A DNA stretch of 64,000 nucleotides from Pseudohongiella sp. (GTDB lineage Bacteria > Pseudomonadota > Gammaproteobacteria > Pseudomonadales > Pseudohongiellaceae), in the NCBI RefSeq assembly GCF_011050365.1, contig NZ_DRFV01000008.1, forward strand, positions 1 through 64,000, in the 5' to 3' direction. The notes below the pieces were generated by a model that was given only the letters and a program-made list of their open reading frames with translations, ran no database searches and was not told the DNA's origin. Shown in pieces: positions 36,393 through 46,744 of this stretch. The first letter of the stretch is position 1; every line of letters starts with the position of its first letter. The position numbers and the translations under genes were made by a program.

Positions 36393-36545
36393 TATCATAG
36401 CCGGTCCTCTGTTATATGCCACGACGTTTTCCGGCCTGCAGTCCGCGTCCGTCAATCGTCTATCAGCGGCGTAACTGATTTTTAGCAACAGACTTTTAAC
36501 ATCGAATTCTAACATCGGATTCAAGTTCAACAAGGCAGGTTTTAT

Positions 36546-36866
36546 ATGGCACGTATTACCGTAGAAGATTGTCTGAGCAAAGTAGACAATCGCTTTCAAC
36601 TGGTGATGATCTCCAGCAAGCGCGCGCGTCAATTGCAGACCGGTGGCAAAGATGCCCTGGTGCCGGAAGACAATGACAAGCCCACCGTGATCGCGCTGCG
36701 CGAAATCGCCGAAGGCCTGGTTGATGTCAGCATTCTCAAGGCACGCCCCGCACCGGCCCGCGAAGTCGCCGAAGCCGAACTGGACGCCACCGCAGCCATG
36801 ATGGGCGCTATTGTGGCTGACCCTGACGCAGAGCCGGCAGAAGAGCCCCTGTCAGACGACGAGTAA
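36546..36866 (+). CDS. rpoZ: RNA polymerase omega subunit
   Basis: This 106-residue protein has the omega signature [26 protein letters not shown] and [13 protein letters not shown], and an acidic C-terminal tail rich in Glu and Asp. Omega helps assemble beta' into RNA polymerase and forms part of a ppGpp-binding site, so its placement directly before spoT is functionally apt. It is 19 bases from the spoT start. Confidence 0.96.
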   Translation: MARITVEDCLSKVDNRFQLVMISSKRARQLQTGGKDALVPEDNDKPTVIALREIAEGLVDVSILKARPAPAREVAEAELDATAAMMGAIVADPDAEPAEEPLSDDE

Positions 36867-36885
36867 GGTCTAAAGGAGTCGGCTG

Positions 36886-39072
36886 GTGACATTAACAATC
36901 GACTCTCTTGCCAGCAGCCTTTCAGGCTATCTGGCATCCGATCAGGTGAACAGTGTCCGCCGTGCCTACTTCTATGCGGAGCAGGCACATGACGGGCAGT
37001 TCCGCCGCAGTGGTGAACCTTACGTCACCCACCCGCTTGCCGTTGCCAATATCCTCAGTGAAATGCATATGGACCATCAAAGCCTGATGGCTGCCATGTT
37101 GCACGATGTCATTGAGGATACCGGTGTCAGCAAAACTGCCGTAAAAGGCCAGTTTGGCGAAACGGTTGCTGACATGGTTGATGGCGTCAGCAAACTCAAC
37201 AAGATTACCTTCAGCAGCCATGCTGAGGCCCAGGCCGAAAACTTCCAGAAGATGGCGCTGGCCATGGCGCGCGACCTGCGCGTGATTCTGGTGAAACTGG
37301 CGGACCGCCTGCACAATATGCGCACGCTGGACGTACTGAGCCCGGAGAAGCGCCGCCGCATCGCCAAAGAAACCCTGGATATTTATTCGCCGATTGCTGC
37401 CCGGCTGGGCATGAACGCGGTACGGGTAGAGTTCGAGGAGCTGGGTTTTGAAGCGCTGTTCCCGATGCGGGCACGACGCATCAATGCCGCCGTCAAAGCC
37501 ATCCGTGGCAACCGCAAGGAAATCGTCAAACAAGTGCAAAGCGCTATCGAAGCCTGCCTGGAGCGCGAAGGGCTGCCCGGGCGCACCATCGGTCGCGAAA
37601 AGCACCTGTACAGCATCTACGAGAAAATGCGCACCAAGCGCAAATCTTTCTCGGAGATAATGGATGTCTATGCTTTCCGTATTGTAGTCGACTCAGTTGA
37701 CACCTGTTATCGTGTTTTGGGCGCCGTACATAATCTTTTCAAGCCTGTTCCCGGGCGTTTCAAGGATTATATCGCCATCCCCAAAGCCAATGGTTATCAG
37801 TCGCTGCATACCACGCTGTTTGGCATGCACGGCGTACCCATCGAAATCCAGATCCGCACCGAGGAAATGGAAGCCATGGCCAATAACGGCATTGCCGCCC
37901 ACTGGCTGTACAAGTCGTCGGATGATACCCCCAGCAACGCCCATATCCGCGCCCGCCAGTGGGTCAACGGCTTGCTGGAAATGCAGCAAAATGCAGGCAA
38001 CTCCCTCGAATTTATTGAAAATGTAAAGATCGACCTGTTTCCGGATGAAATCTACGTATTTACGCCCAAGGGTCGCATCATGGAATTGCCTGCCGGCTCC
38101 ACTGCGGTGGATTTTGCCTATGCCGTACACACCGACGTGGGTAATAGCTGTGTCGCCTGCCGTATCAGTCGCCGCCTGGCGCCACTGAGCGAACCGCTGG
38201 AAAGTGGCCAGACCGTGGAGATCATCACCACGCCCGGTGCACAGCCCAATCCTGCCTGGCTCAGTTTTGTCGTCACCGGCAAGGCGCGCAGCAATATACG
38301 CCACTACCTGAAAAACCAGCGTGAGTCCGAATCCATTGCCCTCGGTCGTCGCCTGCTCAACAAGTCGCTGGCCGGTCACGGCGCGCAACTGGAGAAGCTC
38401 ACCGGCGAACAGCTGCAGGAGCTGCTGACCAACCTTAACGTCAGCGAACTTGATACCCTGCTCAGTGACATCGGCCTGGGTAATCGCATGGCCCACATCG
38501 TGGCGCAGAAGATGTTCCCGGAAGAAGCCAGGGAGATGCCCAAGGCCATCAGCAAGGACTCCAAACAGGCGTCTCTGGCCATCCGCGGCTCGGAAGGTAT
38601 GGTGATGAGTTATGCCAAGTGTTGTTATCCTATTCCCGGCGACCCGATTGTGGGCCATATCAGCTCCGGTCGCGGCATGGTGATTCATACCGAAACCTGC
38701 AACAACATCGCCGAAATTCGGCAAAATCCGGAAAAAGTGGTATCAGTGCGCTGGGATCCGGATGTCGAGGGCGAGTTCGCGGTAGAGATTCGCGTCGAGC
38801 TGGAAAATGAACGTGGCATCATTGCCAAACTGGCTACCGCCATCACCAGCAAGGAAGCCAATATCGAACGTATCAGTACCGTCGAACGCGATGCCCGGTT
38901 CAGTATCGTCAATCTGCTGCTGAACGTGCGCAATCGTATTCACCTGGCCCGCGTGATGAAGCACGTGCGCCTGATCAAACCGGTCACCCGGGTGGCGCGG
39001 GTGAAAAGCCGCAAGCTGGTAAAGCCCATAAAAGGCAGCATTACACCCGAAGCTTTAAAGCGTCAGCATTGA
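36886..39072 (+). CDS. spoT: Bifunctional (p)ppGpp synthetase/hydrolase SpoT
   Basis: The 728-residue Rel/Spo protein controls the stringent response. It has an intact HD hydrolase domain (HPLAVANIL; MLHDVIEDTG, about 65-75) and a synthetase domain with GRFKDYIAIPKANGYQSLH. A TGS domain (about 390-450; FTPKGRIMELPAGSTAVDFAY), a helical/zinc-finger region and a C-terminal ACT domain follow. Both catalytic domains look active. The GTG start is supported by AAAGGAG seven bases upstream. Gene order rpoZ-spoT-(trmH)-recG is typical; here a RidA gene takes the middle place. Confidence 0.96.
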   Translation: MTLTIDSLASSLSGYLASDQVNSVRRAYFYAEQAHDGQFRRSGEPYVTHPLAVANILSEMHMDHQSLMAAMLHDVIEDTGVSKTAVKGQFGETVADMVDGVSKLNKITFSSHAEAQAENFQKMALAMARDLRVILVKLADRLHNMRTLDVLSPEKRRRIAKETLDIYSPIAARLGMNAVRVEFEELGFEALFPMRARRINAAVKAIRGNRKEIVKQVQSAIEACLEREGLPGRTIGREKHLYSIYEKMRTKRKSFSEIMDVYAFRIVVDSVDTCYRVLGAVHNLFKPVPGRFKDYIAIPKANGYQSLHTTLFGMHGVPIEIQIRTEEMEAMANNGIAAHWLYKSSDDTPSNAHIRARQWVNGLLEMQQNAGNSLEFIENVKIDLFPDEIYVFTPKGRIMELPAGSTAVDFAYAVHTDVGNSCVACRISRRLAPLSEPLESGQTVEIITTPGAQPNPAWLSFVVTGKARSNIRHYLKNQRESESIALGRRLLNKSLAGHGAQLEKLTGEQLQELLTNLNVSELDTLLSDIGLGNRMAHIVAQKMFPEEAREMPKAISKDSKQASLAIRGSEGMVMSYAKCCYPIPGDPIVGHISSGRGMVIHTETCNNIAEIRQNPEKVVSVRWDPDVEGEFAVEIRVELENERGIIAKLATAITSKEANIERISTVERDARFSIVNLLLNVRNRIHLARVMKHVRLIKPVTRVARVKSRKLVKPIKGSITPEALKRQH

Positions 39073-39125
39073 AAGTAAGCAGTCACTGACCATCGTCCCT
39101 CCACACCTCTGACAAGGAGCCTAAC

Positions 39126-39521
39126 ATGGCTGACAAACAGGCAATTTCAACTGAACTCGCACCCTCGGCCATCGGCCCGTATTCGCAGGCCATCAAAAGC
39201 GGCAATATGGTATTCCTGTCCGGGCAGATTCCGCTGGATCCGGTTTCCATGGACGTTGTCGAAGGTGACATTGAGGCGCAGGCCCGCCAGGTGCTGGACA
39301 ATCTGGCAGCGGTAGCAGCTGAAGCGGGCGGCACTCTGGACGATTGTGTCAAACTGACTATCTATATGATCGATCTGAGCCATTTTGCTGTGGTTAACAC
39401 CACCATGCAGCAATACTTCCAGACACCCTACCCGGCGCGCGCCACCATTGAAGTGTCGGCCCTGCCGCGCGGCGTCCAGGTCGAAATCGACGCCATCATG
39501 ATGCTGCCTGCGACGGCTTGA
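39126..39521 (+). CDS. ridA: RidA-family reactive intermediate deaminase
   Basis: This 131-residue RidA/YjgF protein hydrolyses reactive enamine/imine intermediates from PLP enzymes. It has the family start TELAPSAIGPYSQAIKSGNM, the strand FLSGQIPLDP and the C-terminal YPARATIEVSALPRGVQVEID, with the conserved Arg and Glu that bind the substrate carboxylate. Its stop overlaps a TTG start candidate of recG. AAGGAG precedes the ATG. Confidence 0.95.
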   Translation: MADKQAISTELAPSAIGPYSQAIKSGNMVFLSGQIPLDPVSMDVVEGDIEAQARQVLDNLAAVAAEAGGTLDDCVKLTIYMIDLSHFAVVNTTMQQYFQTPYPARATIEVSALPRGVQVEIDAIMMLPATA

Positions 39522-39532
39522 ACCCGGCCACC

Positions 39533-41623
39533 ATGTCAGGCCCGGTGGCGCTGAGCGATATCCCGGTAACCCAACTCAACGGTGTCGCGGCGCGGCTGGC
39601 CGAGCGTTTGGCTACGCTGCATATCCACACAGTGCAGGACCTGCTGTTCCATTTGCCGCTGCGTTACCAGGACCGCACCCAAATCGCCTCCATCGGACGG
39701 GTGCGGCTGGGCGATGATGTCATGTTGGAAGCTGAAATCCTCAGCTGTGACATCGACTTTGGTCGCCGGCGCAGCCTGGTATGCAGGATCAAGGATGCCG
39801 GCGGCATCATCAGCCTGCGTTTTTTCCATTTCAGCGCGGCGCAAAAGAAGATGCTGGCGCCGGGCAATGTGCTGCGCTGCTACGGCGAGATTCGCAGCGG
39901 CAAAAACGGCTACGAGCTCTATCATCCCGAATACCAGGTGCTCAAACCCGGCGAAATTGCTCCGGTAGCTGACCGACTGACGCCAATTTACCCCGCCACC
40001 GAAGGTCTGCAACAAACCCGATTGCGCAAACTGATCGATCAGGCGCTGGCGTTGCTTCAGTCCCCTGAATCACTGCCGGACTGGATTCCCGCCTCTGTGC
40101 TGAATCGCGTCGCCTTTCCCGGCCTCGCCGACGCGCTGCAGTATCTGCACCACCCACCGGTGCAGGCGCCGGTGACACAGCTGCTCAATGGCGAGCACCC
40201 GGCGCAACAGCGACTGGCATTTGAAGAGCTACTCAGCCATCGTTTGTGCCTGCGACGTCTGCGCCAGCAATCGGCACAACATCATGCGCCGTTGATGGCC
40301 GCGCACAGTGATCTTGGCCAGGCCTTCCGGCAACAACTGCCGTTTGCCCTGACCCGCGCACAAACCCGGGTGAGCAACGAAATCAGTCACGACCTGGGGC
40401 TTGAGCAGCCGATGCTGCGCCTGTTGCAGGGCGATGTCGGTTCCGGCAAGACGGTGGTGGCAGCGCTGGCGGCATTGCAGGCGGTAGACAGCGGCTACCA
40501 GGCGGTCATCATGGCGCCCACCGAGATCCTGGCCGAACAACATCACGTCAATTTCACCCAGTGGCTGGCACCTTTGGGTCTGCAGCCCGGCTGGCTCAGT
40601 GGCAAGGTCAAGGGTCGTCAGCGCCAGCAGACCCTGCAGGGCTTGCGGGACGGCAGCAGCAAGATCGCCGTCGGCACTCATGCCCTGTTTCAGGAAGGCG
40701 TTGAATTCAGCAATCTGGGCCTCATCATTATCGATGAGCAGCACCGCTTTGGCGTCCACCAACGCCTCGCACTGCGCGAGAAAGGCAATACCGGGATGAC
40801 CATTCCCCACCAACTGGTGATGACAGCCACACCTATCCCGCGCACGCTGGCCATGAGCGCCTACGCCGATCTGGATTGCAGTGTGCTGGACGAACTGCCT
40901 CCGGGGCGCACGCCAGTCAATACGGTGATTATTTCCAACGAGCGTCGGGATGAGGTCATCGCCCGCATCCATCAGGCCTGCCTGCAGGGCAATCAGGCCT
41001 ACTGGGTATGCACGCTGATCGATGAATCAGAGGCCTTGCAGGCGCAGGCGGCAGAGGCCACACTGGCAGCGTTGCAGACCCAGTTGCCGGATCTGGCCAT
41101 TGGGCTGGTGCACGGACGCATGAAAGCCACTGAAAAAAGTGCGGTGATGGCGGCGTTCAAAAAAGGGGAACTGCACCTGCTGATTGCCACCACTGTGATT
41201 GAAGTGGGTGTCGATGTGCCCAACGCCAGTCTGATGATTATCGAGAATCCGGAACGGCTGGGGCTGGCACAGCTACACCAACTGCGGGGCCGGGTGGGCC
41301 GCGGCGCCAAGGCCAGTCACTGCCTGTTGTTGTATCAGACACCGCTGTCACAGCTGGGCAAACAGCGACTGGGCATCATGCGTGACAGCAATGACGGTTT
41401 TTACATCGCGGAACAGGATCTGGCCATTCGCGGACCGGGACAGGTGCTGGGCACCCGTCAGACTGGACTGATGAGTTTCAGAATTGCCGATTTGGCGCGT
41501 GACGCTGCCTTGCTTGATCCGGTAAAATCCGCAGCAGACACAATTGAACACGACTATCCTTCACATATCGACCCGCTGGTAAACCGCTGGCTCGGCGACC
41601 GGGAACTTTACGGCAATGTCTGA
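39533..41623 (+). CDS. recG: ATP-dependent DNA helicase RecG
   Basis: RecG remodels stalled replication forks and Holliday junctions. The protein has an N-terminal wedge/OB domain and the helicase core with motif I GDVGSGKT. Motif II DEQHRFG, motif III TATPIPRT and motif VI HQLRGRVGRG follow, with TRG motif near the C-terminus. ATG 39533 gives 696 residues aligning with E. coli RecG; a TTG at 39518 overlapping the ridA stop is the alternative, and neither has a clear ribosome binding site. It overlaps the HDOD gene by eight bases. Confidence 0.95.
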   Translation: MSGPVALSDIPVTQLNGVAARLAERLATLHIHTVQDLLFHLPLRYQDRTQIASIGRVRLGDDVMLEAEILSCDIDFGRRRSLVCRIKDAGGIISLRFFHFSAAQKKMLAPGNVLRCYGEIRSGKNGYELYHPEYQVLKPGEIAPVADRLTPIYPATEGLQQTRLRKLIDQALALLQSPESLPDWIPASVLNRVAFPGLADALQYLHHPPVQAPVTQLLNGEHPAQQRLAFEELLSHRLCLRRLRQQSAQHHAPLMAAHSDLGQAFRQQLPFALTRAQTRVSNEISHDLGLEQPMLRLLQGDVGSGKTVVAALAALQAVDSGYQAVIMAPTEILAEQHHVNFTQWLAPLGLQPGWLSGKVKGRQRQQTLQGLRDGSSKIAVGTHALFQEGVEFSNLGLIIIDEQHRFGVHQRLALREKGNTGMTIPHQLVMTATPIPRTLAMSAYADLDCSVLDELPPGRTPVNTVIISNERRDEVIARIHQACLQGNQAYWVCTLIDESEALQAQAAEATLAALQTQLPDLAIGLVHGRMKATEKSAVMAAFKKGELHLLIATTVIEVGVDVPNASLMIIENPERLGLAQLHQLRGRVGRGAKASHCLLLYQTPLSQLGKQRLGIMRDSNDGFYIAEQDLAIRGPGQVLGTRQTGLMSFRIADLARDAALLDPVKSAADTIEHDYPSHIDPLVNRWLGDRELYGNV

Positions 41624-42899
41624 TTATAAACCTGCAGTGCGCTGCGTTCTGTTAAAGGACGATCGCAACCTTGTGCAATGTATTTTGCCCACCGAATCCT
41701 TGCTGGATCTGCGCACGCTGCAAAGTGTGACTGAACGCGGTTTCGTTCCAGTGGCACAGGAAGATATCGTCAACGCCAGTCGCAGCCGGCGCCTGCAGCC
41801 GCTATCGGAGTGCCGCGACTTTTTTGTGCTGCCAACATTTATCGACAGCAGCCTGAGTGCCGGCGACAACCTGATCGTCGATGCAGACGGCCTGACGTTG
41901 TCGGCGCTGCGCGAGACACTGCATGCACGGGAAGTCAATATCCGCCATGTTGCCTTCACGCTGGCTGCCGACTCCCTGCAACGCGACTTGCCCGAAGCTG
42001 AACATGACACACAACAGATCAGCGATTCCATCCGTCACTTCACTTCCCTGCGCATTCGTCAGCGACTGGACGAAACCCTGGAAATTCCGCCGCTGTCAGC
42101 CACGGCTGATCGCATCATGGCTCTGCGTGCCAATCCCAATGCCACCGTGGCCGAGCTGACCAGTATCGTCGAGGCCGATCCGAGCCTCGCCGCGCAAGTG
42201 GTCAGCTGGGCATCTTCGCCCTATTACGCGGCACCGGGCAAGATCCGCTCAGTACAGGACGCGATTGTCCGTGTACTGGGCTTTGATCTGGTCAGCAATC
42301 TGGCGATCGGTCTGATACTGGGTAAAACCGTTGAGGTACCCAAAGACCAGAGCGCCGGTTTCACCCCCTACTGGTTGCAGGCGGTATATTGCTCCACGGC
42401 GTTAGAAGCCATGGCCCGCATGGTGCCGGCCAGCAAACGGCCGCGCCAGGGCATGATTTACCTGTCCGGCCTGTTGCACAACTTTGGTTATCTGGTGCTG
42501 GCACATACCTTTCCGGAGCACTTCTCTACTATCTGTCGCTACGCGGAAGCCAATCCCGAAATCAGCCACGTTGCCATCGAAAAGCACCTTATTGGCATCA
42601 GTCGCGAACAGATCAGTGCCTGGCTGATGCAGTCGTGGAATATGCCGGAAGAAGTCTCCACCGCTCTGCGTTACCAGCAGGACGCCGAGTACACCGGCCC
42701 GCACGCCATCTACGCCAACCTGATTTTTATTGCCATGCGTCTGTTCCGCCAGCACGGTATCGGCGACGCGCCACCCGAACCCGTCAGCGATGCCATGTTC
42801 GAGCGCTGCGGGCTGGAGCGCGGGCGCTGCGAAGAGCTTATCGACAAGCTGGTGCTGTCAGCTGACATCACCCTGATCGCAGATCAGATGTCGATCTGA
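41616..42899 (+). CDS. YbaK-like/HDOD domain protein
   Basis: This 427-residue protein has an N-terminal YbaK/aminoacyl-tRNA deacylase-like domain (about 1-150) and an HDOD domain (about 165-380; [67 protein letters not shown]). HDOD domains are inactive HD relatives found in signalling proteins. The N-terminal domain may be degenerate. The combination is known among pseudomonads and relatives. It overlaps recG by eight bases, and ubiA follows at 21 bases. Role unknown; stress or motility regulation is possible. Confidence 0.85.
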   Translation: MSDYKPAVRCVLLKDDRNLVQCILPTESLLDLRTLQSVTERGFVPVAQEDIVNASRSRRLQPLSECRDFFVLPTFIDSSLSAGDNLIVDADGLTLSALRETLHAREVNIRHVAFTLAADSLQRDLPEAEHDTQQISDSIRHFTSLRIRQRLDETLEIPPLSATADRIMALRANPNATVAELTSIVEADPSLAAQVVSWASSPYYAAPGKIRSVQDAIVRVLGFDLVSNLAIGLILGKTVEVPKDQSAGFTPYWLQAVYCSTALEAMARMVPASKRPRQGMIYLSGLLHNFGYLVLAHTFPEHFSTICRYAEANPEISHVAIEKHLIGISREQISAWLMQSWNMPEEVSTALRYQQDAEYTGPHAIYANLIFIAMRLFRQHGIGDAPPEPVSDAMFERCGLERGRCEELIDKLVLSADITLIADQMSI

Positions 42900-42919
42900 A
42901 ACAACCCCTGGACCAACGC

Positions 42920-43822
42920 ATGCGACCGGTACTTTTTATAAACTCTCAGTTGCAAAAATATTTGCCGCGCGTTCATGCGCGTCTGCCTGCGTTTATTTTA
43001 TTGACCAGACTGAACCGGCCCATTGGCACACTGCTGTTGTTGTGGCCCACCCTGGGCGCTCTCTGGCTCGCTGCCGGTGGCCGGCCTGACTGGCAATTGA
43101 TCGTCATCTTTGCCTTGGGTACTTTGCTGATGCGCTCGGCGGGCTGCTGTATCAATGATTTTGCCGACAGTCATATCGACGGTGACGTGCTGCGTACCGA
43201 GAATCGCGCCATCGTGACAGGTCAGGTCACCCGCAAAGAAGCCATGCTCTGTTTTCTGGGTCTTTGCCTGGCCGCCTTTGGCTTGTTGTTGTTCACCAAT
43301 GTGTTGACCGTGTGGATGTCCCTTGGTGCGGTTGTTCTTACCGCCATATACCCGTTCATGAAGCGCTACACACACCTGCCGCAGCTCGTGCTGGGCATGG
43401 CGTTTTCGTGGGGCATCCTGATGACATTCACCGCGCAGACCGGCGAGCTGCCACCCGCCACGGCCTGGCTGCTGTATGTGGCCAACTGTTTATGGACCGT
43501 TGCATACGACACCCAGTACGCCATGGTGGACCGGGAATACGATCTGAAAATCGGCGTCAAATCCACTGCCATTCTGTTCGGCGATGCCGATCGTATGATG
43601 ATCGGTGCGCTGCAGGCCATGTTCCTGTTCGCCATGTTCCTCGCCGGCGGGCAGTTTCAATTGTCAGCCATTTATTACCTGGCGCTGTTTGTTGCCGCCG
43701 GCCTGTTTGTCTACCAGCAATGGCTGATCCGCAATCGCGACACTGACGCCTGCTTCCGGGCCTTTCTCAACAACCACTGGGCTGGCCTGGCGGTGTTTGT
43801 CGGCGTGATTCTCAGTATCTGA
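42920..43822 (+). CDS. ubiA: 4-hydroxybenzoate octaprenyltransferase UbiA
   Basis: UbiA attaches the polyprenyl tail to 4-hydroxybenzoate in ubiquinone synthesis. The 300-residue integral membrane protein has eight or nine helices. The first Asp-rich motif is [18 protein letters not shown] and the second [13 protein letters not shown], both needed for Mg2+-pyrophosphate binding. No ubiC is adjacent. The start may be internal to the first 30 residues, as the family usually begins closer to [14 protein letters not shown]. Confidence 0.94.
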   Translation: MRPVLFINSQLQKYLPRVHARLPAFILLTRLNRPIGTLLLLWPTLGALWLAAGGRPDWQLIVIFALGTLLMRSAGCCINDFADSHIDGDVLRTENRAIVTGQVTRKEAMLCFLGLCLAAFGLLLFTNVLTVWMSLGAVVLTAIYPFMKRYTHLPQLVLGMAFSWGILMTFTAQTGELPPATAWLLYVANCLWTVAYDTQYAMVDREYDLKIGVKSTAILFGDADRMMIGALQAMFLFAMFLAGGQFQLSAIYYLALFVAAGLFVYQQWLIRNRDTDACFRAFLNNHWAGLAVFVGVILSI

Positions 43823-43837
43823 CAGCCAGCGCCACAA

Positions 43838-43866
43838 TTGCGATTGCCTTGCCAGTGCGAGATAAT
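43838..43866 (+). promoter_or_regulatory. Sigma-70-type promoter of the DUF885 gene
   Basis: TTGCGA (43838-43843) and GATAAT (43861-43866) are spaced by 17 bases, with four and five consensus matches. They lie 61 bases before the ATG at 43927. Confidence 0.6.
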
Positions 43867-43926
43867 CCGCGCAGCAGCGTCACATCGACGCTACCCAATT
43901 CTTACCACTTTCCTGGATTTTAAACT

Positions 43927-45804
43927 ATGAACAAAATACTGTTCGCGACATTGCTATTGCTGATGTTTGCCGCCTGCAGCGAACCTGCAGCACCACCGCC
44001 CGCGCCGGAAACCAATACGGCAGAAACGACTGCGCCGGCAGAGACCCAAACCGAAACCGAGCGCCTTAACGCCTGGTTTGATGAAAAGTATGAAGAGCAA
44101 CTGCAATTGAGCCCGATTGCCATGACTTTTCAGGGTATCAAGCAGCGTTACGACGAGCTTGATGACTATTCTGTCGAGGCCGAGGAAGCACGACTGGAGT
44201 GGAGACGCCAGAGCGTTGAGGAAATGCAGCGCGAGTTTGACTACGACGCTCTGACCCAGGAAGCTCAAACGTCCTGGGACATCTGGACCTACCAATATGA
44301 ACAGGCCGCCCTCGCCGCCGAGTTCCGCTACAACGGTCTCGTTTTCGAACAGATGAATGGCGCTCAGGGCTTTCTGCCCACCTTCCTGATCAGTTTCCAC
44401 AATGTAGCTGACGTGTCGGATTACGAGGCGTTCGTTTCCCGTTTGTCTGAAACCGGCCGTGCGCTTCGCCAGTTGATTGAGCGGGCCGAAGAATCAGCCC
44501 AACGCGGCGTGATCACCCCCGGCTTTGCGCTGGAGAAAGTCATCGATCAATCACAGAATGTAATTACCGGTGCACCGTTTACTGACGGTGAAGACGCCGC
44601 CATCTGGGCTGCTGCCAAGACCAACCTGGCGACACTGGTGGATGCTGGGCAGCTGGAGCAACCGGACGCTGATGCCCTGCTTGAGCGCACTGAGACGGCA
44701 TTGATGCAGGATTTTGCGCCTGCGTTTGAGGGCATCGTTGCCTGGGCCGAATCAGAGATGGACAAGGTGCCGGAAGTATCTACCGGTCTGGTCTCGCAGC
44801 CCAATGGCGAGGCTTACTACGAGTACCGCCTGGCCAATCAGACCACCACTGACCTGAGCGCTGACGAAATCCATGACATCGGCCTGGCTGATGTGGCACG
44901 ACTGCGCGGGGAAATGGAAGCGGTCAAGGACAGCACCGGCTTTGATGGCACCTTGCAGGAATTTTTTGTCATGCTGCGTGAAACCCGGGATGACGAACGC
45001 TTCTATTACCCCAACAATGATGAAGGTCGTCAGGGTTATATCGATGATGCTACGGCAGCCATCGAGAACATCAAGGCGCAGCTGCCCAACTACTTTGCCA
45101 CGCTGCCACAGGCTGACCTGGTGGTACGCCGCGTGGAAGCCTTCCGTGAACAGGATGGCGCCCCACAGCATTATTACGCCGGTACACCCGATGGCTCACG
45201 CCCTGGCGTGTATTACGCGCACCTGTCTGACATGAACGCCATGCCCAAGTCCGAGATGGAAGTGATTGCCTATCACGAGGGTCTGCCCGGTCACCACATG
45301 CAGATCTCCATCGCGCAGGAACTGGAAGACATGCCGCGCTTCCGCACCCAGGCCGGTTTTACTGCCTACTCTGAAGGCTGGGGTCTGTACTCCGAGCGTC
45401 TGGCCAGTGAAATGCCGGACACCTACGAAGACCCCTACTCCCAGTTTGGTCGTCTGACCTCGGAGATGTGGCGCGCCATCCGTCTGGTGGTTGATACCGG
45501 CCTGCATTCCAAAGGCTGGACCGAGCAGGAAGCCATCGACTATTTCGCGGCTAACTCCTCTGTGCCGTTGGCGGCCATCACCACCGAAGTGCAGCGCTAC
45601 ATCGTGATGCCGGCGCAGGCTACGTCGTACAAAATCGGCATGATCAAGATCCTGGAGCTGCGCGAAACTGCGCGTGACGCACTGGGCGACGATTTTGATA
45701 TCCGCGAGTTCCACGACGCCATCCTGCTGGGTGGTGCCATGCCGCTGCATTTGCTGGAACGACGCGTGAACCAGTGGATTGAAGAGGTGCAGGCGCGCAG
45801 CTAA
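43927..45804 (+). CDS. DUF885-family lipoprotein, putative metallopeptidase
   Basis: This 625-residue protein has a lipoprotein signal peptide (lipobox FAAC, Cys18) and a Pro/Thr/Ala-rich linker. The DUF885 body follows, with the zinc-like motif HEGLPGHH (450-457) and downstream YSEGWGLYSERL, an arrangement of ligands seen in HEXXH-like peptidases. DUF885 proteins are presumed peptidases; activity is not established for most. A strong terminator follows. The promoter is well placed. Monocistronic. Confidence 0.88.
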   Translation: MNKILFATLLLLMFAACSEPAAPPPAPETNTAETTAPAETQTETERLNAWFDEKYEEQLQLSPIAMTFQGIKQRYDELDDYSVEAEEARLEWRRQSVEEMQREFDYDALTQEAQTSWDIWTYQYEQAALAAEFRYNGLVFEQMNGAQGFLPTFLISFHNVADVSDYEAFVSRLSETGRALRQLIERAEESAQRGVITPGFALEKVIDQSQNVITGAPFTDGEDAAIWAAAKTNLATLVDAGQLEQPDADALLERTETALMQDFAPAFEGIVAWAESEMDKVPEVSTGLVSQPNGEAYYEYRLANQTTTDLSADEIHDIGLADVARLRGEMEAVKDSTGFDGTLQEFFVMLRETRDDERFYYPNNDEGRQGYIDDATAAIENIKAQLPNYFATLPQADLVVRRVEAFREQDGAPQHYYAGTPDGSRPGVYYAHLSDMNAMPKSEMEVIAYHEGLPGHHMQISIAQELEDMPRFRTQAGFTAYSEGWGLYSERLASEMPDTYEDPYSQFGRLTSEMWRAIRLVVDTGLHSKGWTEQEAIDYFAANSSVPLAAITTEVQRYIVMPAQATSYKIGMIKILELRETARDALGDDFDIREFHDAILLGGAMPLHLLERRVNQWIEEVQARS

Positions 45805-45835
45805 AACCTGCTCAAGCTGGACCACCCAAGCTAAA

Positions 45836-45865
45836 GGGGCGTCATACTATGACGCCCCTTTTTTT
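45836..45865 (+). terminator. Rho-independent terminator after the DUF885 gene
   Basis: The stem GGGGCGTCA/TGACGCCCC (9 bp, loop TACTA) is followed by seven T residues. It also lies at the 3' end of the convergent msrB, where only a TTT follows on the minus strand, so it may serve that gene weakly. Confidence 0.93.
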
Positions 45866-45876
45866 GTCAGGCGCCT

Positions 45877-46362
45877 TTACGTTGGAATAAACCGCAACGC
45901 CGCCCCATTGCTGCAATAGCGTATGCCGGTTGGCGGCGGCCCATCCTCAAAGATGTGCCCATGATGGCCATCGCACCGGGCGCAGCGATACTCGGTGGGT
46001 GCGCGGAAAGCATAAATGGGTTTGCGGGTGGTGAGATGCTCATCGATCGCCCGCCAGAAGCTGGGCCAACCGGTGCGGCTGTTGTACTTCCAGTCGGATT
46101 TGAACAGGGGCAGGTCGCAGCCGGCACAGACGTAGGTGCCGGCTCGATACTCGTGGAGCAAGTCGCTGCTGCCGGCGAACTCGGTTTGCGAGAAGCGCAA
46201 TACCTCGTATTGCTCGGCAGTCAGACGCTCACGCCATACCTGGTCGCTCAGGTAGAGTTTTTCCACTGCTGGCGGCGTATCAGCCTGCAGCCGGGCACCA
46301 CGCCCGATGGCGCCAGCCAAAGGTGCAGCGGCGATAATTGTGAGAAACGTGCGTCGGCGCAA
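45877..46362 (-). CDS. msrB: Exported peptide-methionine (R)-S-oxide reductase MsrB
   Basis: MsrB reduces methionine-R-sulfoxide in proteins. The C-terminal domain shows the zinc CxxC pairs (CAGC, CARC), SRTGWPSFW, HHGHIFEDGPPPTG and the catalytic RYCSNGAALRF. The TTG start at 46362 has GAGG eight bases upstream and gives 161 residues beginning with a Tat-like leader (RRRTFLTIIAAAPLAGAIG), so it should act in the periplasm. The frame is open further to 46563, but that part lacks a site and homology. Usually MsrB is cytosolic or fused to MsrA, so export is a distinctive feature. Confidence 0.9.
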   Translation of the reverse strand: MRRRTFLTIIAAAPLAGAIGRGARLQADTPPAVEKLYLSDQVWRERLTAEQYEVLRFSQTEFAGSSDLLHEYRAGTYVCAGCDLPLFKSDWKYNSRTGWPSFWRAIDEHLTTRKPIYAFRAPTEYRCARCDGHHGHIFEDGPPPTGIRYCSNGAALRFIPT

Positions 46363-46744
46363 GCGTGCAACCTCAATAGAATGTTTTATGATCTGTCTTG
46401 TGACCTTTCTTGAGGCCCTGGGGGATAGTATCGCGCTCCAGGCCTCCTGAGAACCTGTCAGAACTATTCCCGATTTATTCCCGGCAAGGGCTTTTAGCCT
46501 GTCCATACAGCCTTTTTCTGATTTTGCCACATATGAGTGCAGCCCCATAATGGGTCGCACCACACCAGTGCGGCGCGTATGCCCGAAACACTCATCTCGT
46601 CCGTCAAACAGCGTAGTTGGCCGTACTTTTCAACGTTGGCCCACTCTTTGCAGAGTACCCGTCAAGAAAGTCACTACTTTCGAAAGCGTAAAAATAACGC
46701 AGAACAGCTTACTATCAAGCACGGATTTATCTTGGAGAAAACTT
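46363..46744. other. Intergenic region between msrB and the TorF-type gene
   Basis: This 382-base divergent spacer should hold the msrB and porin promoters. One imperfect hairpin is visible: GAGGCC(C)TGG at 46412-46421 and CCAGGCCTC at 46438-46446 with a single bulged base. No tRNA, strong promoter or further gene was recognised. Confidence 0.45.

Noticed and set aside
37693-38724. A 343-codon minus-strand frame inside spoT
   Set aside because: Antisense to conserved SpoT domains, low-complexity composition and no homology recognised.
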